From positions 124,001 through 188,000 of the forward strand of contig NZ_JAHZST010000001.1 of NCBI RefSeq assembly GCF_019457885.1: a DNA stretch of 64,000 bases, read 5' to 3'. A model generated the notes under the pieces. That model was not told the DNA's origin. It saw nothing but the letters and a program-made list of their open reading frames with translations, and ran no database searches. Source of the stretch: Shewanella nanhaiensis (lineage in GTDB: Bacteria > Pseudomonadota > Gammaproteobacteria > Enterobacterales > Shewanellaceae). Of the stretch, positions 51,142 to 59,888 are shown piece by piece. Within the stretch, counting starts at the first letter, position 1. Each line of letters starts with the position of its first letter. Made by a program: the position numbers and the translations under genes.

Positions 51142-52218
51142 ATGCCCGCTTATATCAACAGATTAAAAATAGGATTAATAACCAGTGCATTAGTTTTACT
51201 GACAGGCATTGCCTTTCAGATGACACCTGTCTTTGCTAGCCACCACTTTGAAAGTGAGTTATCAATCAAATATCCGCAGTTTGATTTGACTGATATGTTT
51301 GTCTTTGAGTCTGAAAAGAGTGGTTATACCGCCTTTATGATGAACATCAACCCAACAACCGGTAAAGACGGCAGTGCCGCTTTCGGTGAAAATGGCGTAT
51401 ATAACTTTCATATCGCCAGCGATAAGGCGTTTAAAAAAGCAGGGATGACAATTACAGCCTATCTGGATAAAGGTAAATTAGTCTTCGGCATAGCCGATGG
51501 TGCTAATCAAGCGGTAGGAACCAAAGGCAAGGAGTTTGGTAGAGCAAGCGTAGGAAAAGAAGCTAAATTTAACAACGGCATACGAGTCTGGTCAGGCGCA
51601 GCACACGACACCTTTGTCGGTAACTCTGAAGGCATTATTGGCTTTATGACAAAACTGCTTGGAGAGGGCCAATTGGCACTGTCATCTTTTGATAAAGGCG
51701 TCGATCTTTTTAAAGACTTTCAGAGCAGCGTCATTCTTGTTGAGATCCCCAACAAGATGCTGCCTAAGCAGATTTATGTTTATGCCAGCACAGCTATGTA
51801 CAATGTGGATCAGTGGGTACAGGTGAACAGACTCGCTCATCCCCTAATGACACATATGTTTATGGTCAATAATAAGATGGAGATATCTGAGCATACTCAA
51901 CACCGCCCAGACTCAGACTCGACTCGGGCTTATGCGGTTTCCGGCACAGTGTTGCGCGCGGTGACGCTCGATAAAAAGCTGCCAAATCCGGTTGAATACG
52001 CTGACTCTGTTGCAGCAAAACTGCTCCCCGATATGATCCCATACAGCGTGGGAACAGAAGCGGCTTACACATTCGAGAAGATCAATGGTCGTAAACCCAG
52101 TGATGATGCGATGGATGCAGCACTCAGCATCTTTGTCGGCAGAAAGGTCAGCGACAATGCTAATACCTTTAATCGTCACCCTACGCAGTTTCCCTATGTG
52201 AAGCCAGTTAAGAAGTAA
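51142..52218 (+). CDS. DUF4331 family exported protein
   Basis: 358-residue secreted protein. Signal peptide to about residue 33 (FQMTPVFASHH). The mature start ASHHFESELSIKYPQFDLTDMFVFES, quoted by parts as ASHHFESEL and DLTDMFVF, matches the DUF4331 opening, in which a conserved HH or SSH and the TDxYxF motif are typical; later MMNINPTTGKDG and VNRLAHPLMTHMF are also characteristic. The family function is unknown. An AraC-type regulator is encoded divergently, and a terminator hairpin follows at 52255-52277. Confidence 0.85.
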   Translation: MPAYINRLKIGLITSALVLLTGIAFQMTPVFASHHFESELSIKYPQFDLTDMFVFESEKSGYTAFMMNINPTTGKDGSAAFGENGVYNFHIASDKAFKKAGMTITAYLDKGKLVFGIADGANQAVGTKGKEFGRASVGKEAKFNNGIRVWSGAAHDTFVGNSEGIIGFMTKLLGEGQLALSSFDKGVDLFKDFQSSVILVEIPNKMLPKQIYVYASTAMYNVDQWVQVNRLAHPLMTHMFMVNNKMEISEHTQHRPDSDSTRAYAVSGTVLRAVTLDKKLPNPVEYADSVAAKLLPDMIPYSVGTEAAYTFEKINGRKPSDDAMDAALSIFVGRKVSDNANTFNRHPTQFPYVKPVKK

Positions 52219-52254
52219 AACTGAATCTTTAAAGGTCCATAAGCAGAAACACAA

Positions 52255-52277
52255 AAGCCTTCATTCGAAGGCTTTTT
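52255..52277. terminator. Terminator after the DUF4331 gene
   Basis: AAAAGCCTTC / GAAGGCTTTTTT hairpin with loop ATTC, same stem sequence as the recX-end hairpin. Convergent with the next gene and probably bidirectional. Confidence 0.88.
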
Positions 52278-52280
52278 TCA

Positions 52281-52616
52281 CTATTTTACAAAGTTACTCT
52301 CGCGAGCATATTTCAGCGCGGCATCACACAACTTCATACTCTGCTCTTTATCTGCGGCTTGAAACTGAGCTACATATTTATCTAAGTTAGCCGATGTTTC
52401 TGGGGTCATAATCATCTCATCTATGCCAGCGTCTCTATGTGCAGACATAGAGCGATTGACTATCGTCCCCTCAATCACCATCTCATTTTCACTGTAGAAT
52501 GTACTGCACATCATTAAACTTGCCATTCCAATAGCGTCATCAGTTTCTAACGTATCAGCCATAGCTGAGCCTGCAAATACACAACTGACAAGACCTGCTA
52601 AGAATATTTTTTTCAT
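52281..52616 (-). CDS. Small exported protein of unknown function
   Basis: About 111 aa. Signal peptide MKKIFLAGLVSCVFAGSAMA, then a mature protein of ~90 residues with two Cys (LMMCSTFYSE and SMKLCDAALKYA), suggesting one disulfide. ATG 52616 has AAGGGTGA seven bases upstream; a longer open frame to 52703 lacks such a site and would hide the signal peptide. No family recognised. Confidence 0.8.
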   Translation of the reverse strand: MKKIFLAGLVSCVFAGSAMADTLETDDAIGMASLMMCSTFYSENEMVIEGTIVNRSMSAHRDAGIDEMIMTPETSANLDKYVAQFQAADKEQSMKLCDAALKYARESNFVK

Positions 52617-53083
52617 CCAAACTTCACCCTTTATCTTTTCATCATACCGATGCTTAATTGACTGATATTTAAGCTTATCTCTATTTTTTATATAAGCTTT
52701 CATAACGCCTCATCGCAGATTATCACGACCGATAAACATAGGAATGTTAGCCTGCGCAACTTAATAAATAATCAGTGAATTTTTGAGTTCTACATCACTG
52801 AAAATCAGAGGGTTTATCTCAAAAACTTGATACAGATAAACAAGTTCGCAGCCAAAAATTCAATCCCACTCTCTTTTCCCAGTTAACCAAGCGCAAACTA
52901 TCAAAAGATCAGTTCAAAATGGGGACATAGATTTTTTAAATATGGGATGAGGTGAAGAGACTCTTTTGCGCTTACTGAGCTAAGATAAAAATACCGCACC
53001 CAAAACGAGACGTTAGATGCGGCTCCTTAGTACTATATTTTTAATGGAAGCTTAGTACTAAGGTAAGGCAGACTTTCACTTAA
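52617..53083. other. Intergenic region with inverted repeat 53025-53063
   Basis: About 470 bp without a gene. A perfect 10-bp inverted repeat CCTTAGTACT (53025-53034) / AGTACTAAGG (53054-53063) lies downstream of the cytochrome gene and may end that operon, though no T run follows. The segment AATGGGGACATAGATTTTTT near 52918-52938 resembles common repeat debris. Confidence 0.55.
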
Positions 53084-53476
53084 TTAGCGTTTCATATCTG
53101 GGTATTCAAACTCATGACATTGGTTGCAGTAAACCTTGCTCTCCTTGTGCTCTTGATGACAGTAACTACACGCAAGCTCAGTACCGTAATGCAGGCTGTC
53201 ATGAGGGTTTGGCTCCACACTGTGGCCTGCATCTGCTGGGCGTTTAGTTAGCTCGGCTACATCATCTGATGTACCATGGCAGGCTTCACACGCACTCACC
53301 TCAGGTATGGTTTTACGCTTGGCATCACCATGACAGGCCGCGCACTCAACCTTGCCATCGTCACCTGTCATAATCTCCTGATGATACTCTTTTAATTTCA
53401 TCGCATTGGCAGCTGGTACCACCAAGGCAAAAGCGATAAACAGTGTTAGTGATAGAGCTGATAAATTTTTAAACAT
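53084..53476 (-). CDS. Periplasmic tetraheme cytochrome c
   Basis: Sec-exported (signal peptide ending PAANAM), 130 aa, with exactly four heme-binding motifs CAACH, CEACH, CSYCH and CNQCH. This is the size and pattern of Shewanella small tetraheme cytochromes and of the heme domain of flavocytochrome c fumarate reductase. It should carry electrons from the quinol-oxidising membrane cytochrome (CymA type, not in this window) to a periplasmic reductase. It is the last gene of an operon with the flavoprotein and the lyase, so the reductase here appears split into separate heme and flavin polypeptides. Confidence 0.95.
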   Translation of the reverse strand: MFKNLSALSLTLFIAFALVVPAANAMKLKEYHQEIMTGDDGKVECAACHGDAKRKTIPEVSACEACHGTSDDVAELTKRPADAGHSVEPNPHDSLHYGTELACSYCHQEHKESKVYCNQCHEFEYPDMKR

Positions 53477-53544
53477 CTTACAATCCTGCTTTTATAGGGG
53501 AGATGACTCCCCTGAAGTATCTTAGAAGTGTGTGATAAAGCGGT

Positions 53545-55191
53545 TTAATAGTTCATGATAAAATCATGAGACGCTTTAATATCCGGAGTGAAGGAACGGT
53601 CTACTTTCACAAAAGGCACCTGCTTGCGGTAGGAGCGATACATAGCTTTTGTCGCCTTACCTTGTTTAAGCTTGGGATTAGCCAACATACGTAAATCAAC
53701 AGCCTGAGTAGAGTGAAGCAGCTCTAAGCCATACATCATATTGGTGTTATCGACAATTTGAATTAAGTTGTCTGATGCAAACTTAAGGTTAGTAAAGGTA
53801 TCTTCGATATTACCCGCAATCGCGATGCCATCAAATGACACAGGATTGGCCAACATCTTGTTTCTAACCTGCATATCAACAAAGGTCTTCTGGATAGCGC
53901 CGAATGCGTGGCCGTTATTACCTGGCGCACTTAAAAAGCGCGGCAGATGAGTAAAGTGATCATCAGAGAGATGAATTGTGCGCATCGCACTGTTATGGGA
54001 TAGATGAGTCAGCGCTATGCTTAACTGCTGAGTCGCTAACGCCACAGGAAGTGGCTCGAAATTAGTGGTAGGAAATACTCCCCCTTTACCTTCAACGAGG
54101 TATTTGCCGACCTGAGAGTGTTGAGCAAACTCACTACCTGCACCCATCACGACAGCTGGGTTATCGTCTGAATGATTGATCTGTATCTCAATCACTTTAC
54201 CTAAGTCGGCTAATGCGTCCTTTGCGCTGGCCAAGGTGTAAGCTGTAGTGCGATAACTTAATGGATCTTGCAAGGAGCGCTCACCATCAATATCCCACAG
54301 ATAGCTACCATCTAGCTCAGTTAAGATCTCAGACGTGGCCTCTTTAACATGAGGAAATGGGCGAATATTGTTGGTTTGTGGCAAAAATGGTGCAATATTT
54401 CCGTTTAAGCCCTCTAGGCTTAGCCCAAATACCGTAGGTGTAACCTCAATCAATTTAGCTGCATCACGGTAGCCTTTCATCGCATAACTCACCGCCACCG
54501 AGTTGTTCGACAAAATAGAGAGCGCGTCTTTACCAACAGGATCAAGCGGCTTTATCCCTTCCGCTTTCATGGCACTGGCACTGCTGACTCGCTTGCCTTT
54601 ATAGATCACATCCCACTCACCTATCATGGCAAGCCCGACATGGGATGAGAGTAGAATATCCGCCTCACCAACGGTACCACGCGACGGAATAACCGGCGTT
54701 ATCCCTTCATTCAAATATGCCTGATATAGCTCGGCCACATAGGGCTGAACTCCCGTATGCCCCGATAAGATAGTGTTTAATCTTACCGCCAAGGCTACTC
54801 GGGTTAATCGCACTGGCATCGCCTCACCAATCCCAGCGCTGTGAGCTCTCAATGTACTGTAGTTAAATGATTTAGACGCTTTAATCACTTCATCACTTAG
54901 CTCTCCATTTGCGGAGAAAAGTTTATGATCCTTGTTAAGACCCACTCCGACAGTTAACCCATACACAGGTTTACCCAACCGAGCCGCATCCATCAACAAT
55001 GAGTGTGCCTTTCCTAGCTGCTTTTTAGCTTGAGCAGCTATTTTCACCTCTGCACCATCGGCAATCGCCCACGCTTGATCTTGTGTCAGGTGTTGGCCAT
55101 CGAGCACAACACTGTTCATCGCCATTGCGCTGCCTGAAAGCAGGCTAAAGACTGCAGCTGCCAATACCATCTGTTTGCTATTATTCATCAT
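53545..55191 (-). CDS. Periplasmic lyase of the HutH/aromatic ammonia-lyase family lacking the MIO triad (ergothionase-like)
   Basis: Exported protein: signal peptide MVLAAAVFSLLSGSAMA. The fold family is clear from YGLTVGVGLN (Tyr77, catalytic Tyr of HutH), LQDPLSYRTTAY, INHSDDNPAV and GNNGHAFGAIQK. In canonical members G-S-V-G-A-S-G-D cyclises at A-S-G to give the MIO electrophile; here the loop reads GTVGEADILLSSH at about residue 172, with no A-S-G. The known MIO-less relative is ergothionase, which eliminates trimethylamine from ergothioneine. I infer a similar elimination giving an enoate. An open frame runs upstream to 55401 into the flavoprotein gene, but ATG 55191 starts at the signal peptide. 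Confidence 0.82.
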   Translation of the reverse strand: MMNNSKQMVLAAAVFSLLSGSAMAMNSVVLDGQHLTQDQAWAIADGAEVKIAAQAKKQLGKAHSLLMDAARLGKPVYGLTVGVGLNKDHKLFSANGELSDEVIKASKSFNYSTLRAHSAGIGEAMPVRLTRVALAVRLNTILSGHTGVQPYVAELYQAYLNEGITPVIPSRGTVGEADILLSSHVGLAMIGEWDVIYKGKRVSSASAMKAEGIKPLDPVGKDALSILSNNSVAVSYAMKGYRDAAKLIEVTPTVFGLSLEGLNGNIAPFLPQTNNIRPFPHVKEATSEILTELDGSYLWDIDGERSLQDPLSYRTTAYTLASAKDALADLGKVIEIQINHSDDNPAVVMGAGSEFAQHSQVGKYLVEGKGGVFPTTNFEPLPVALATQQLSIALTHLSHNSAMRTIHLSDDHFTHLPRFLSAPGNNGHAFGAIQKTFVDMQVRNKMLANPVSFDGIAIAGNIEDTFTNLKFASDNLIQIVDNTNMMYGLELLHSTQAVDLRMLANPKLKQGKATKAMYRSYRKQVPFVKVDRSFTPDIKASHDFIMNY

Positions 55192-55249
55192 CTTTTCCAT
55201 TACGCTTTTGAAAGCGATTAAATTTCGATTAGATCCAAGAGCGTATTTC

Positions 55250-56809
55250 CTAAGACTCAAGTAACCTGATCCTTTGAGCCTCAGAACAGATCCGTCCTGC
55301 ATTCCGGCCTGTGACGACACCTTCTGCCACCGCGCAAGCTCCGAGACGGCTAGCACCATGAATTCCACCAGTCGCTTCACCTGCAGCAAACAAGCCCTCA
55401 ATGGGTTTATCTGTCACTAGATGAAGAACTTGTGAATGGGTATTGACCCGAACACCTCCCATGCAATAGTGCACTTTTGGCCACATACGCACCCCGTACC
55501 AAGGGCCCTGCTCTAACTTCATCGCCTTTTGCATAGGGCGGCCAAACTCACCATCTTTTCCCGCTGCTACCGCCTTGTTCCAGCGCGCAACCTGAGCGAT
55601 TAATGCTTTGGCGGGAATACCGTAGAGCTTGGCTAGCTCATCTAATGTTTCAGCCTTCTGGATCACCTTGTACTTAAGTCCCCAATCTAAGGTTTGTGCG
55701 TCCTTTGCCCCTTCGGCGTTAGTGAAACCTATCGGATAAACAGGATGACCTTTATCGTCACGGCGAGTCATGATGGCGTCAGCACGAGCTTTACGGTCGG
55801 CCAATTCATTGAAGAATCGTTCACCCGTGCGAGAATCAACCACAATGCCACTTGGGTATGTCGCAATAGTGTTGAATTGAGATGCGGTGCCAAAGCCTTT
55901 CTCGTCGGGAGAAGCCCAAGGACCGAGCTGAATTTGATCTAAATGAATGGGATTAGCACCAATCAACATCATCTGCTTGAGCGCTTCTGAGGTCGCACCA
56001 GCGTGGTTGGTCGAGTCCAGTTCACTGTTCATTTCTGGCTGCTGCATCTGGCGATATTCGATATCACGGCCAAAACCACCTGTCGCCATGATCACGCCTT
56101 TTCTAGCCCCTAAATTGCGCATCTTACCTGTTCGCTCTTTCGGAAAATAATATCCTTCACGAACTTGAACCCCGATCACGCGTCCTTCATCATTTTTGAT
56201 AAAAGATTCGAGCTTGGTCTGTTTTCTCATATGGATGCCCTGCTTTTTCGCCGCACTCACTAAGGGACGAATAATGCCTGCACCAGAGCTTTCAACGGTT
56301 TGCAACACACGAGGAATAGAGTGTCCACCAAAGTGCTGCACAAAGGGTTTCCACTTAACACCATGCTCTGTCAACCATTCGCAAGACTCAGCCGTGCCAT
56401 TACACACAAGCTTAAGCATCTCAACATCATTCATGCCGCGGCCAGACTCCAACATGTCAGCCACCATAGTGTCGACCGAGTCCTCTATCCCCTCTCTCTT
56501 TTGCAAAGGAGAACCCGCTACCGCCATCGCCCCTCCATTAATGGTTGAGTTACCACCAAACACCGGCATTTTGTCGATCACCATGACACTGGCTCCCGAC
56601 TCACGCGCCTGAAGTGCGGCTGACATCCCCGCAAATCCGCTACCAACAACGATGACGTCGACAACCTCATCGAACATCACCTTTTCATCTGACACGCAGG
56701 CGGCTGAAGCTGCTCCCGCAACGACACTCCCAATGCCTGCAACGGCCATGGCAGCGCCACCTTTCAGTAGTTGACGCCGACTCTGGTTCAATCCTTTTTC
56801 ATCACTCAT
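55250..56809 (-). CDS. Tat-exported flavoprotein reductase, fumarate/urocanate reductase family
   Basis: Periplasmic FAD enzyme that reduces an alpha,beta-unsaturated acid. Twin-arginine signal SRRQLLKGGAAMAVAG; FAD-binding VDVIVVGSGFAGMSAALQA and MPVFGGNST; C-terminal GLFAAGEATGGIHGASRLG. By alignment with Shewanella flavocytochrome c, Arg339 (DRKARADAI) is the active-site acid and Arg488 the carboxylate-binding Arg. The fumarate-specific His of the HPT motif is replaced (QLGPW, 294-298) and VHYCMGG (446-452) replaces VHHTMGG, so the substrate is not fumarate. No heme or FMN-bind domain. First gene of an operon with lyase and tetraheme cytochrome, behind a sigma-54 promoter. Confidence 0.9.
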   Translation of the reverse strand: MSDEKGLNQSRRQLLKGGAAMAVAGIGSVVAGAASAACVSDEKVMFDEVVDVIVVGSGFAGMSAALQARESGASVMVIDKMPVFGGNSTINGGAMAVAGSPLQKREGIEDSVDTMVADMLESGRGMNDVEMLKLVCNGTAESCEWLTEHGVKWKPFVQHFGGHSIPRVLQTVESSGAGIIRPLVSAAKKQGIHMRKQTKLESFIKNDEGRVIGVQVREGYYFPKERTGKMRNLGARKGVIMATGGFGRDIEYRQMQQPEMNSELDSTNHAGATSEALKQMMLIGANPIHLDQIQLGPWASPDEKGFGTASQFNTIATYPSGIVVDSRTGERFFNELADRKARADAIMTRRDDKGHPVYPIGFTNAEGAKDAQTLDWGLKYKVIQKAETLDELAKLYGIPAKALIAQVARWNKAVAAGKDGEFGRPMQKAMKLEQGPWYGVRMWPKVHYCMGGVRVNTHSQVLHLVTDKPIEGLFAAGEATGGIHGASRLGACAVAEGVVTGRNAGRICSEAQRIRLLES

Positions 56810-56881
56810 TCTCTATCACCCTTAACAGCTTGAATGCTTAAAACCTGACGGCATTCACCGCCTGTTTGATAAACATAAGAG

Positions 56882-56898
56882 TGCAGCGGCCATGCCAA
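56882..56898 (-). promoter_or_regulatory. Sigma-54 promoter of the reductase-lyase-cytochrome operon
   Basis: Minus strand TTGGCATGGCCGCTGCA: GG and GC separated by exactly ten bases, matching the -24/-12 consensus TTGGCAC-N5-TTGCA at most positions. It lies about 75 bp upstream of the flavoprotein start codon. Confidence 0.85.
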
Positions 56899-56947
56899 CT
56901 ACCTAAAAAGGGATGAGCTATAGGGAATTTATGAACAGGGACACAGA

Positions 56948-56988
56948 ATCACGATATATAATGATCTACAATCACGAAACTTCGTGAT
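56948..56988. promoter_or_regulatory. Paired dyad operator (enhancer) for the sigma-54 activator
   Basis: ATCACGAAACTTCGTGAT at 56971-56988 is a dyad ACGA-N4-TCGT with matching flanks; a weaker copy ATCACGATATATAATGAT lies at 56948-56965. Centres are 23 bp apart. It is 50-100 bp upstream of the sigma-54 promoter and just before the activator gene, fitting both activation and autoregulation. Confidence 0.8.
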
Positions 56989-57003
56989 AACTATGAAATA
57001 TCA

Positions 57004-58530
57004 ATGGAAAAGAAACTCTATTACGACGCCACTCAGGAACTATGTAGCAGCCTAGATCTAGAGATTTCTCTACAGCGCTACTTCGAAATAGTGAAGCAAC
57101 ACATCCCCATTGATGGGATCTACCTCAATATCTATAGACCTGAATTCAGTGATATACAGTTTCTAGCTCACGTAAACGAGCAACAAGCCAGCGCGCTTAA
57201 TACCCAGATCCAGATCTCAGCAGAGATGGAGGACACACTTCGGCAATCCGATAGACCAATAATAAAAATAGTGAATGATATTCATCAGGATATGGTGACA
57301 AAGTTTGTCGCCCCTAAAGTCATACCTGAAATAAAATCACTTATTTTACTGCGTATGGTCTCTGGGAATACTCATTTAGGTATAGTTGGTTTCTATTCGA
57401 AAACGGCAAGCGTATTTCGCACTAAGCATGCTGATATGATTGCGCCTCACATGCATACTTTCTCCTTGATAACCGCGTTCAATCTCAAAGATAGAAATCT
57501 GTTAAAAGCGAATCAAAGCTTAACCGAGCAAAACCGCTCTCTAAAACGCGCCATCTTTACCCCTAATGGTGTTGTCGGAGGTGAAGCTGGACTCAATAAA
57601 GTGATGCAGCAGGTAAAAGCCATAGCTAAGCTTAATACTACGGTCCTGTTACAGGGTGAAACTGGCAGCGGTAAAGAGGTGATTGCTAATGCAGTGCATG
57701 AGCTCTCTCCTCGAGTCGAGCGTCCCTTTATCAAGGTCAACTGCGGCGCAATTCCTGAGAGCCTGATAGACTCAGAGCTCTTTGGTTACGAGAAAGGTGC
57801 TTTTACAGGAGCTGAACATCGTAAAGAGGGACATTTTGAGCAGGCAAACGGTGGGACAATCTTTCTCGATGAGATAGGTGAGCTGCCTCTCTCCGCTCAA
57901 GTTAGGCTGTTACGTGTCTTGCAAAACAGTACCATCACCCGTGTAGGCGGCTATGAGAATGTTCAACTGGATATTCGTGTGATTGCCGCGACCCACAGAA
58001 ACCTAAAAGCCATGGTCCACAAGGGGGAGTTTCGTGAAGATCTCTGGTACCGTTTAGCCATTTTTCCCATCGAGATCCCCTCACTGCGTCAACGCAGATC
58101 AGACATTCCTCTGCTGGTACAGCACTTTCTGGAACTGCTTTGCGCAAAGCTTAACTTAAATAAGCTTCCAAGAGTCTCACCTGAGCAGCTTGAAAGTCTC
58201 AACCAATATCAGTGGCCAGGTAATGTCAGGGAGCTTATCAATGTGATCGAAAGAGCGATGATTCAATCACCTGAAGGGCCACTGAATTTTGATTTCCTCC
58301 ATGTAAAACAAGAGGGAGAAGTTGAGATAAAATCGGGGGAAACCATAGTGGTGGACCCTAGCCATGCATCGGATAAACTTGTGCCACTAGACACCATGAT
58401 CTCTAAATATATTGCCCATGCGATGCGGATAACGGGTGGAAAACTCTATGGCACAGGTGGAGCTGCTGAGCTTTTGGATATCAACCCAAACACGCTTAAG
58501 AGTAAAATGAAAAAGCTGGGATTGTGTTAG
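57004..58530 (+). CDS. Sigma-54-dependent transcriptional activator with GAF-like sensor domain
   Basis: Enhancer-binding protein. Residues 1-160 look like a GAF-type ligand domain. The AAA+ core has Walker A GETGSGKE (218-225), the sigma-54 contact loop GAFTGA (265-270), GGTIFLDEIGELP (Walker B) and VRLLRVLQ. The C-terminus is a Fis-type helix-turn-helix (GGAAELLDINPNTLKSKMKKLG). Divergent from the reductase operon (194 bp). No response-regulator receiver, so it should sense a small molecule directly, perhaps the substrate or product of the pathway. No strong ribosome-binding site is seen before the ATG. Confidence 0.95.
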   Translation: MEKKLYYDATQELCSSLDLEISLQRYFEIVKQHIPIDGIYLNIYRPEFSDIQFLAHVNEQQASALNTQIQISAEMEDTLRQSDRPIIKIVNDIHQDMVTKFVAPKVIPEIKSLILLRMVSGNTHLGIVGFYSKTASVFRTKHADMIAPHMHTFSLITAFNLKDRNLLKANQSLTEQNRSLKRAIFTPNGVVGGEAGLNKVMQQVKAIAKLNTTVLLQGETGSGKEVIANAVHELSPRVERPFIKVNCGAIPESLIDSELFGYEKGAFTGAEHRKEGHFEQANGGTIFLDEIGELPLSAQVRLLRVLQNSTITRVGGYENVQLDIRVIAATHRNLKAMVHKGEFREDLWYRLAIFPIEIPSLRQRRSDIPLLVQHFLELLCAKLNLNKLPRVSPEQLESLNQYQWPGNVRELINVIERAMIQSPEGPLNFDFLHVKQEGEVEIKSGETIVVDPSHASDKLVPLDTMISKYIAHAMRITGGKLYGTGGAAELLDINPNTLKSKMKKLGLC

Positions 58531-58553
58531 TATTACTTTGCTTATCAAGAGAC

Positions 58554-58586
58554 AAAAAAATCCACCTTCATAGAAGATGGATTTTT
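58554..58586. terminator. Bidirectional terminator between activator and porin genes
   Basis: AAAAATCCACCTTC / GAAGATGGATTTTT with a three-base loop and two mismatches; A and T runs on both sides serve the convergent genes. Confidence 0.85.
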
Positions 58587-58602
58587 ACTTTAAAAGCATC
58601 CA

Positions 58603-59760
58603 CTAAAAGAAGTAGCGTATACCAACTGCATAGTTATTATCTTGCAGGACTTCGAAGCTCTTATCATCCATCTCACTGAAATCAATCTTGGCCTCAACGA
58701 ACATAACTGTATCTCTGCTATAACGGTAATGTAGACCTAGCACAGCAAATTGACGAGTCCACTGACCCTGTATCGCCTTAGTCTCATCTGTGTCTAAGTC
58801 CTGATATGAAATCAGGAAGCTAGGAACGAATCCATTCTCGTATTGGTAAGCAATGAGGAACTCTCCCCCTGTTGAGTCATAAAGCTGCCCAGCAACCAGC
58901 TCATTTTGCTTACTCTGATGAGCGTTGAAACCAACATATAAACCATCGGCTTCACGGTTCGGTGCATATTGATAAAATGAGCCATACTGCGCACCAATAC
59001 CGATAATTTCGTTAGTGTCATCCACATCAACACCGGCTAGATTCCCCTCAAAATCACCACGATTAAATCCAGCAAGTACCTTAAACTTATCGCTGAAGTG
59101 ATAAGTTAAACTCGCACCATAACTCGTATCAAAGCTCACATGAGAACCATCATCAATGGCCATTCCATCTTTATCAAAAAGCGCGACATCCCCATTTTGT
59201 TTCGCGGCATACTGAACGGCAATGTCGAGACTGCCTAAGGAGTTACGGTAGATAAAAGCTGAATCGGCACGCCCTGCACCAGTTAACCCACCATCACCAA
59301 ATGTATAAGCCCCCACAGAATAACCAGTAAAGACATTCAGCACATCTGTGGTATATGCCACATCGTAGTATGCGCCCCACTGTTTACCAAACGTAAGAGT
59401 TCCCCACCTATCATGGGAGAGTCCTACATAACCTAATCGGTTAAAAAGAAAGTCTGAGTTTTTTTCAGCGCCAAGCTGGCCGCCCTCATAGGTGAGACTG
59501 TCATCACTGGTGACCATGTTGATCCCCCACTCTGTATGAGCAAAGCTACGCCAACCGTTTTTTTCCTGACGATCGAACCGAAAGCCGATGCGAGAAAAAT
59601 TGTCTACCACAGCGGTATCAGAGCCATCATTGAGTGCTGCAAAACCTAGCCAGCCCATCATGTTGATACTGTTCTGGTCATCTTTGTAGATCTCGGCGGC
59701 CTGTGCAGTGCCTGTAGCCAACAGCGTTGGAATTAACAAGGCTAAAATCTTCTTATTCAT
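58603..59760 (-). CDS. General-type outer-membrane porin
   Basis: Trimeric-type gram-negative porin of 385 aa. Signal peptide MNKKILALLIPTLLATGTAQAA, then NMMGWLGFAAL, RIGFRFDRQEKNGWRSFAHTEWG, LGYVGLSHDRWGTLTFGKQWG (a family hallmark) and the C-terminal GIRYFF. It allows small solutes across the outer membrane. Its upstream region carries a sigma-54 promoter and a paired dyad like that of the reductase operon, so it is probably co-induced as the entry channel for that pathway's substrate. Confidence 0.94.
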   Translation of the reverse strand: MNKKILALLIPTLLATGTAQAAEIYKDDQNSINMMGWLGFAALNDGSDTAVVDNFSRIGFRFDRQEKNGWRSFAHTEWGINMVTSDDSLTYEGGQLGAEKNSDFLFNRLGYVGLSHDRWGTLTFGKQWGAYYDVAYTTDVLNVFTGYSVGAYTFGDGGLTGAGRADSAFIYRNSLGSLDIAVQYAAKQNGDVALFDKDGMAIDDGSHVSFDTSYGASLTYHFSDKFKVLAGFNRGDFEGNLAGVDVDDTNEIIGIGAQYGSFYQYAPNREADGLYVGFNAHQSKQNELVAGQLYDSTGGEFLIAYQYENGFVPSFLISYQDLDTDETKAIQGQWTRQFAVLGLHYRYSRDTVMFVEAKIDFSEMDDKSFEVLQDNNYAVGIRYFF

Positions 59761-59828
59761 TACATCTATCCCTTAGCAGTATTGTTATCTATTTGAGTTA
59801 TGTACTCAATTGACTGAGATAAAGCAGT

Positions 59829-59846
59829 GAGTGTGCCAAGGAGGGA
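59829..59846 (-). promoter_or_regulatory. Sigma-54 promoter of the porin gene
   Basis: Minus strand TTGGCACACTCACTGCT: GG-N10-GC, with a perfect TTGGCAC -24 element. About 70 bp before the porin start codon. Confidence 0.88.
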
Positions 59847-59888
59847 AAAGAGAAGAGTTTGCACTCTATTTATGATGTTGATCGCTAA

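Noticed and set aside
53545..55191. Annotating the lyase as ordinary histidine ammonia-lyase (hutH)
   Set aside because: The MIO-forming Ala-Ser-Gly is missing, the protein is exported, and no other hut genes are nearby.
55250..56809. Calling the flavoprotein a fumarate reductase
   Set aside because: The fumarate-specific His of the HPT motif and the HH of VHHTMGG are replaced, and the context offers a different enoate.
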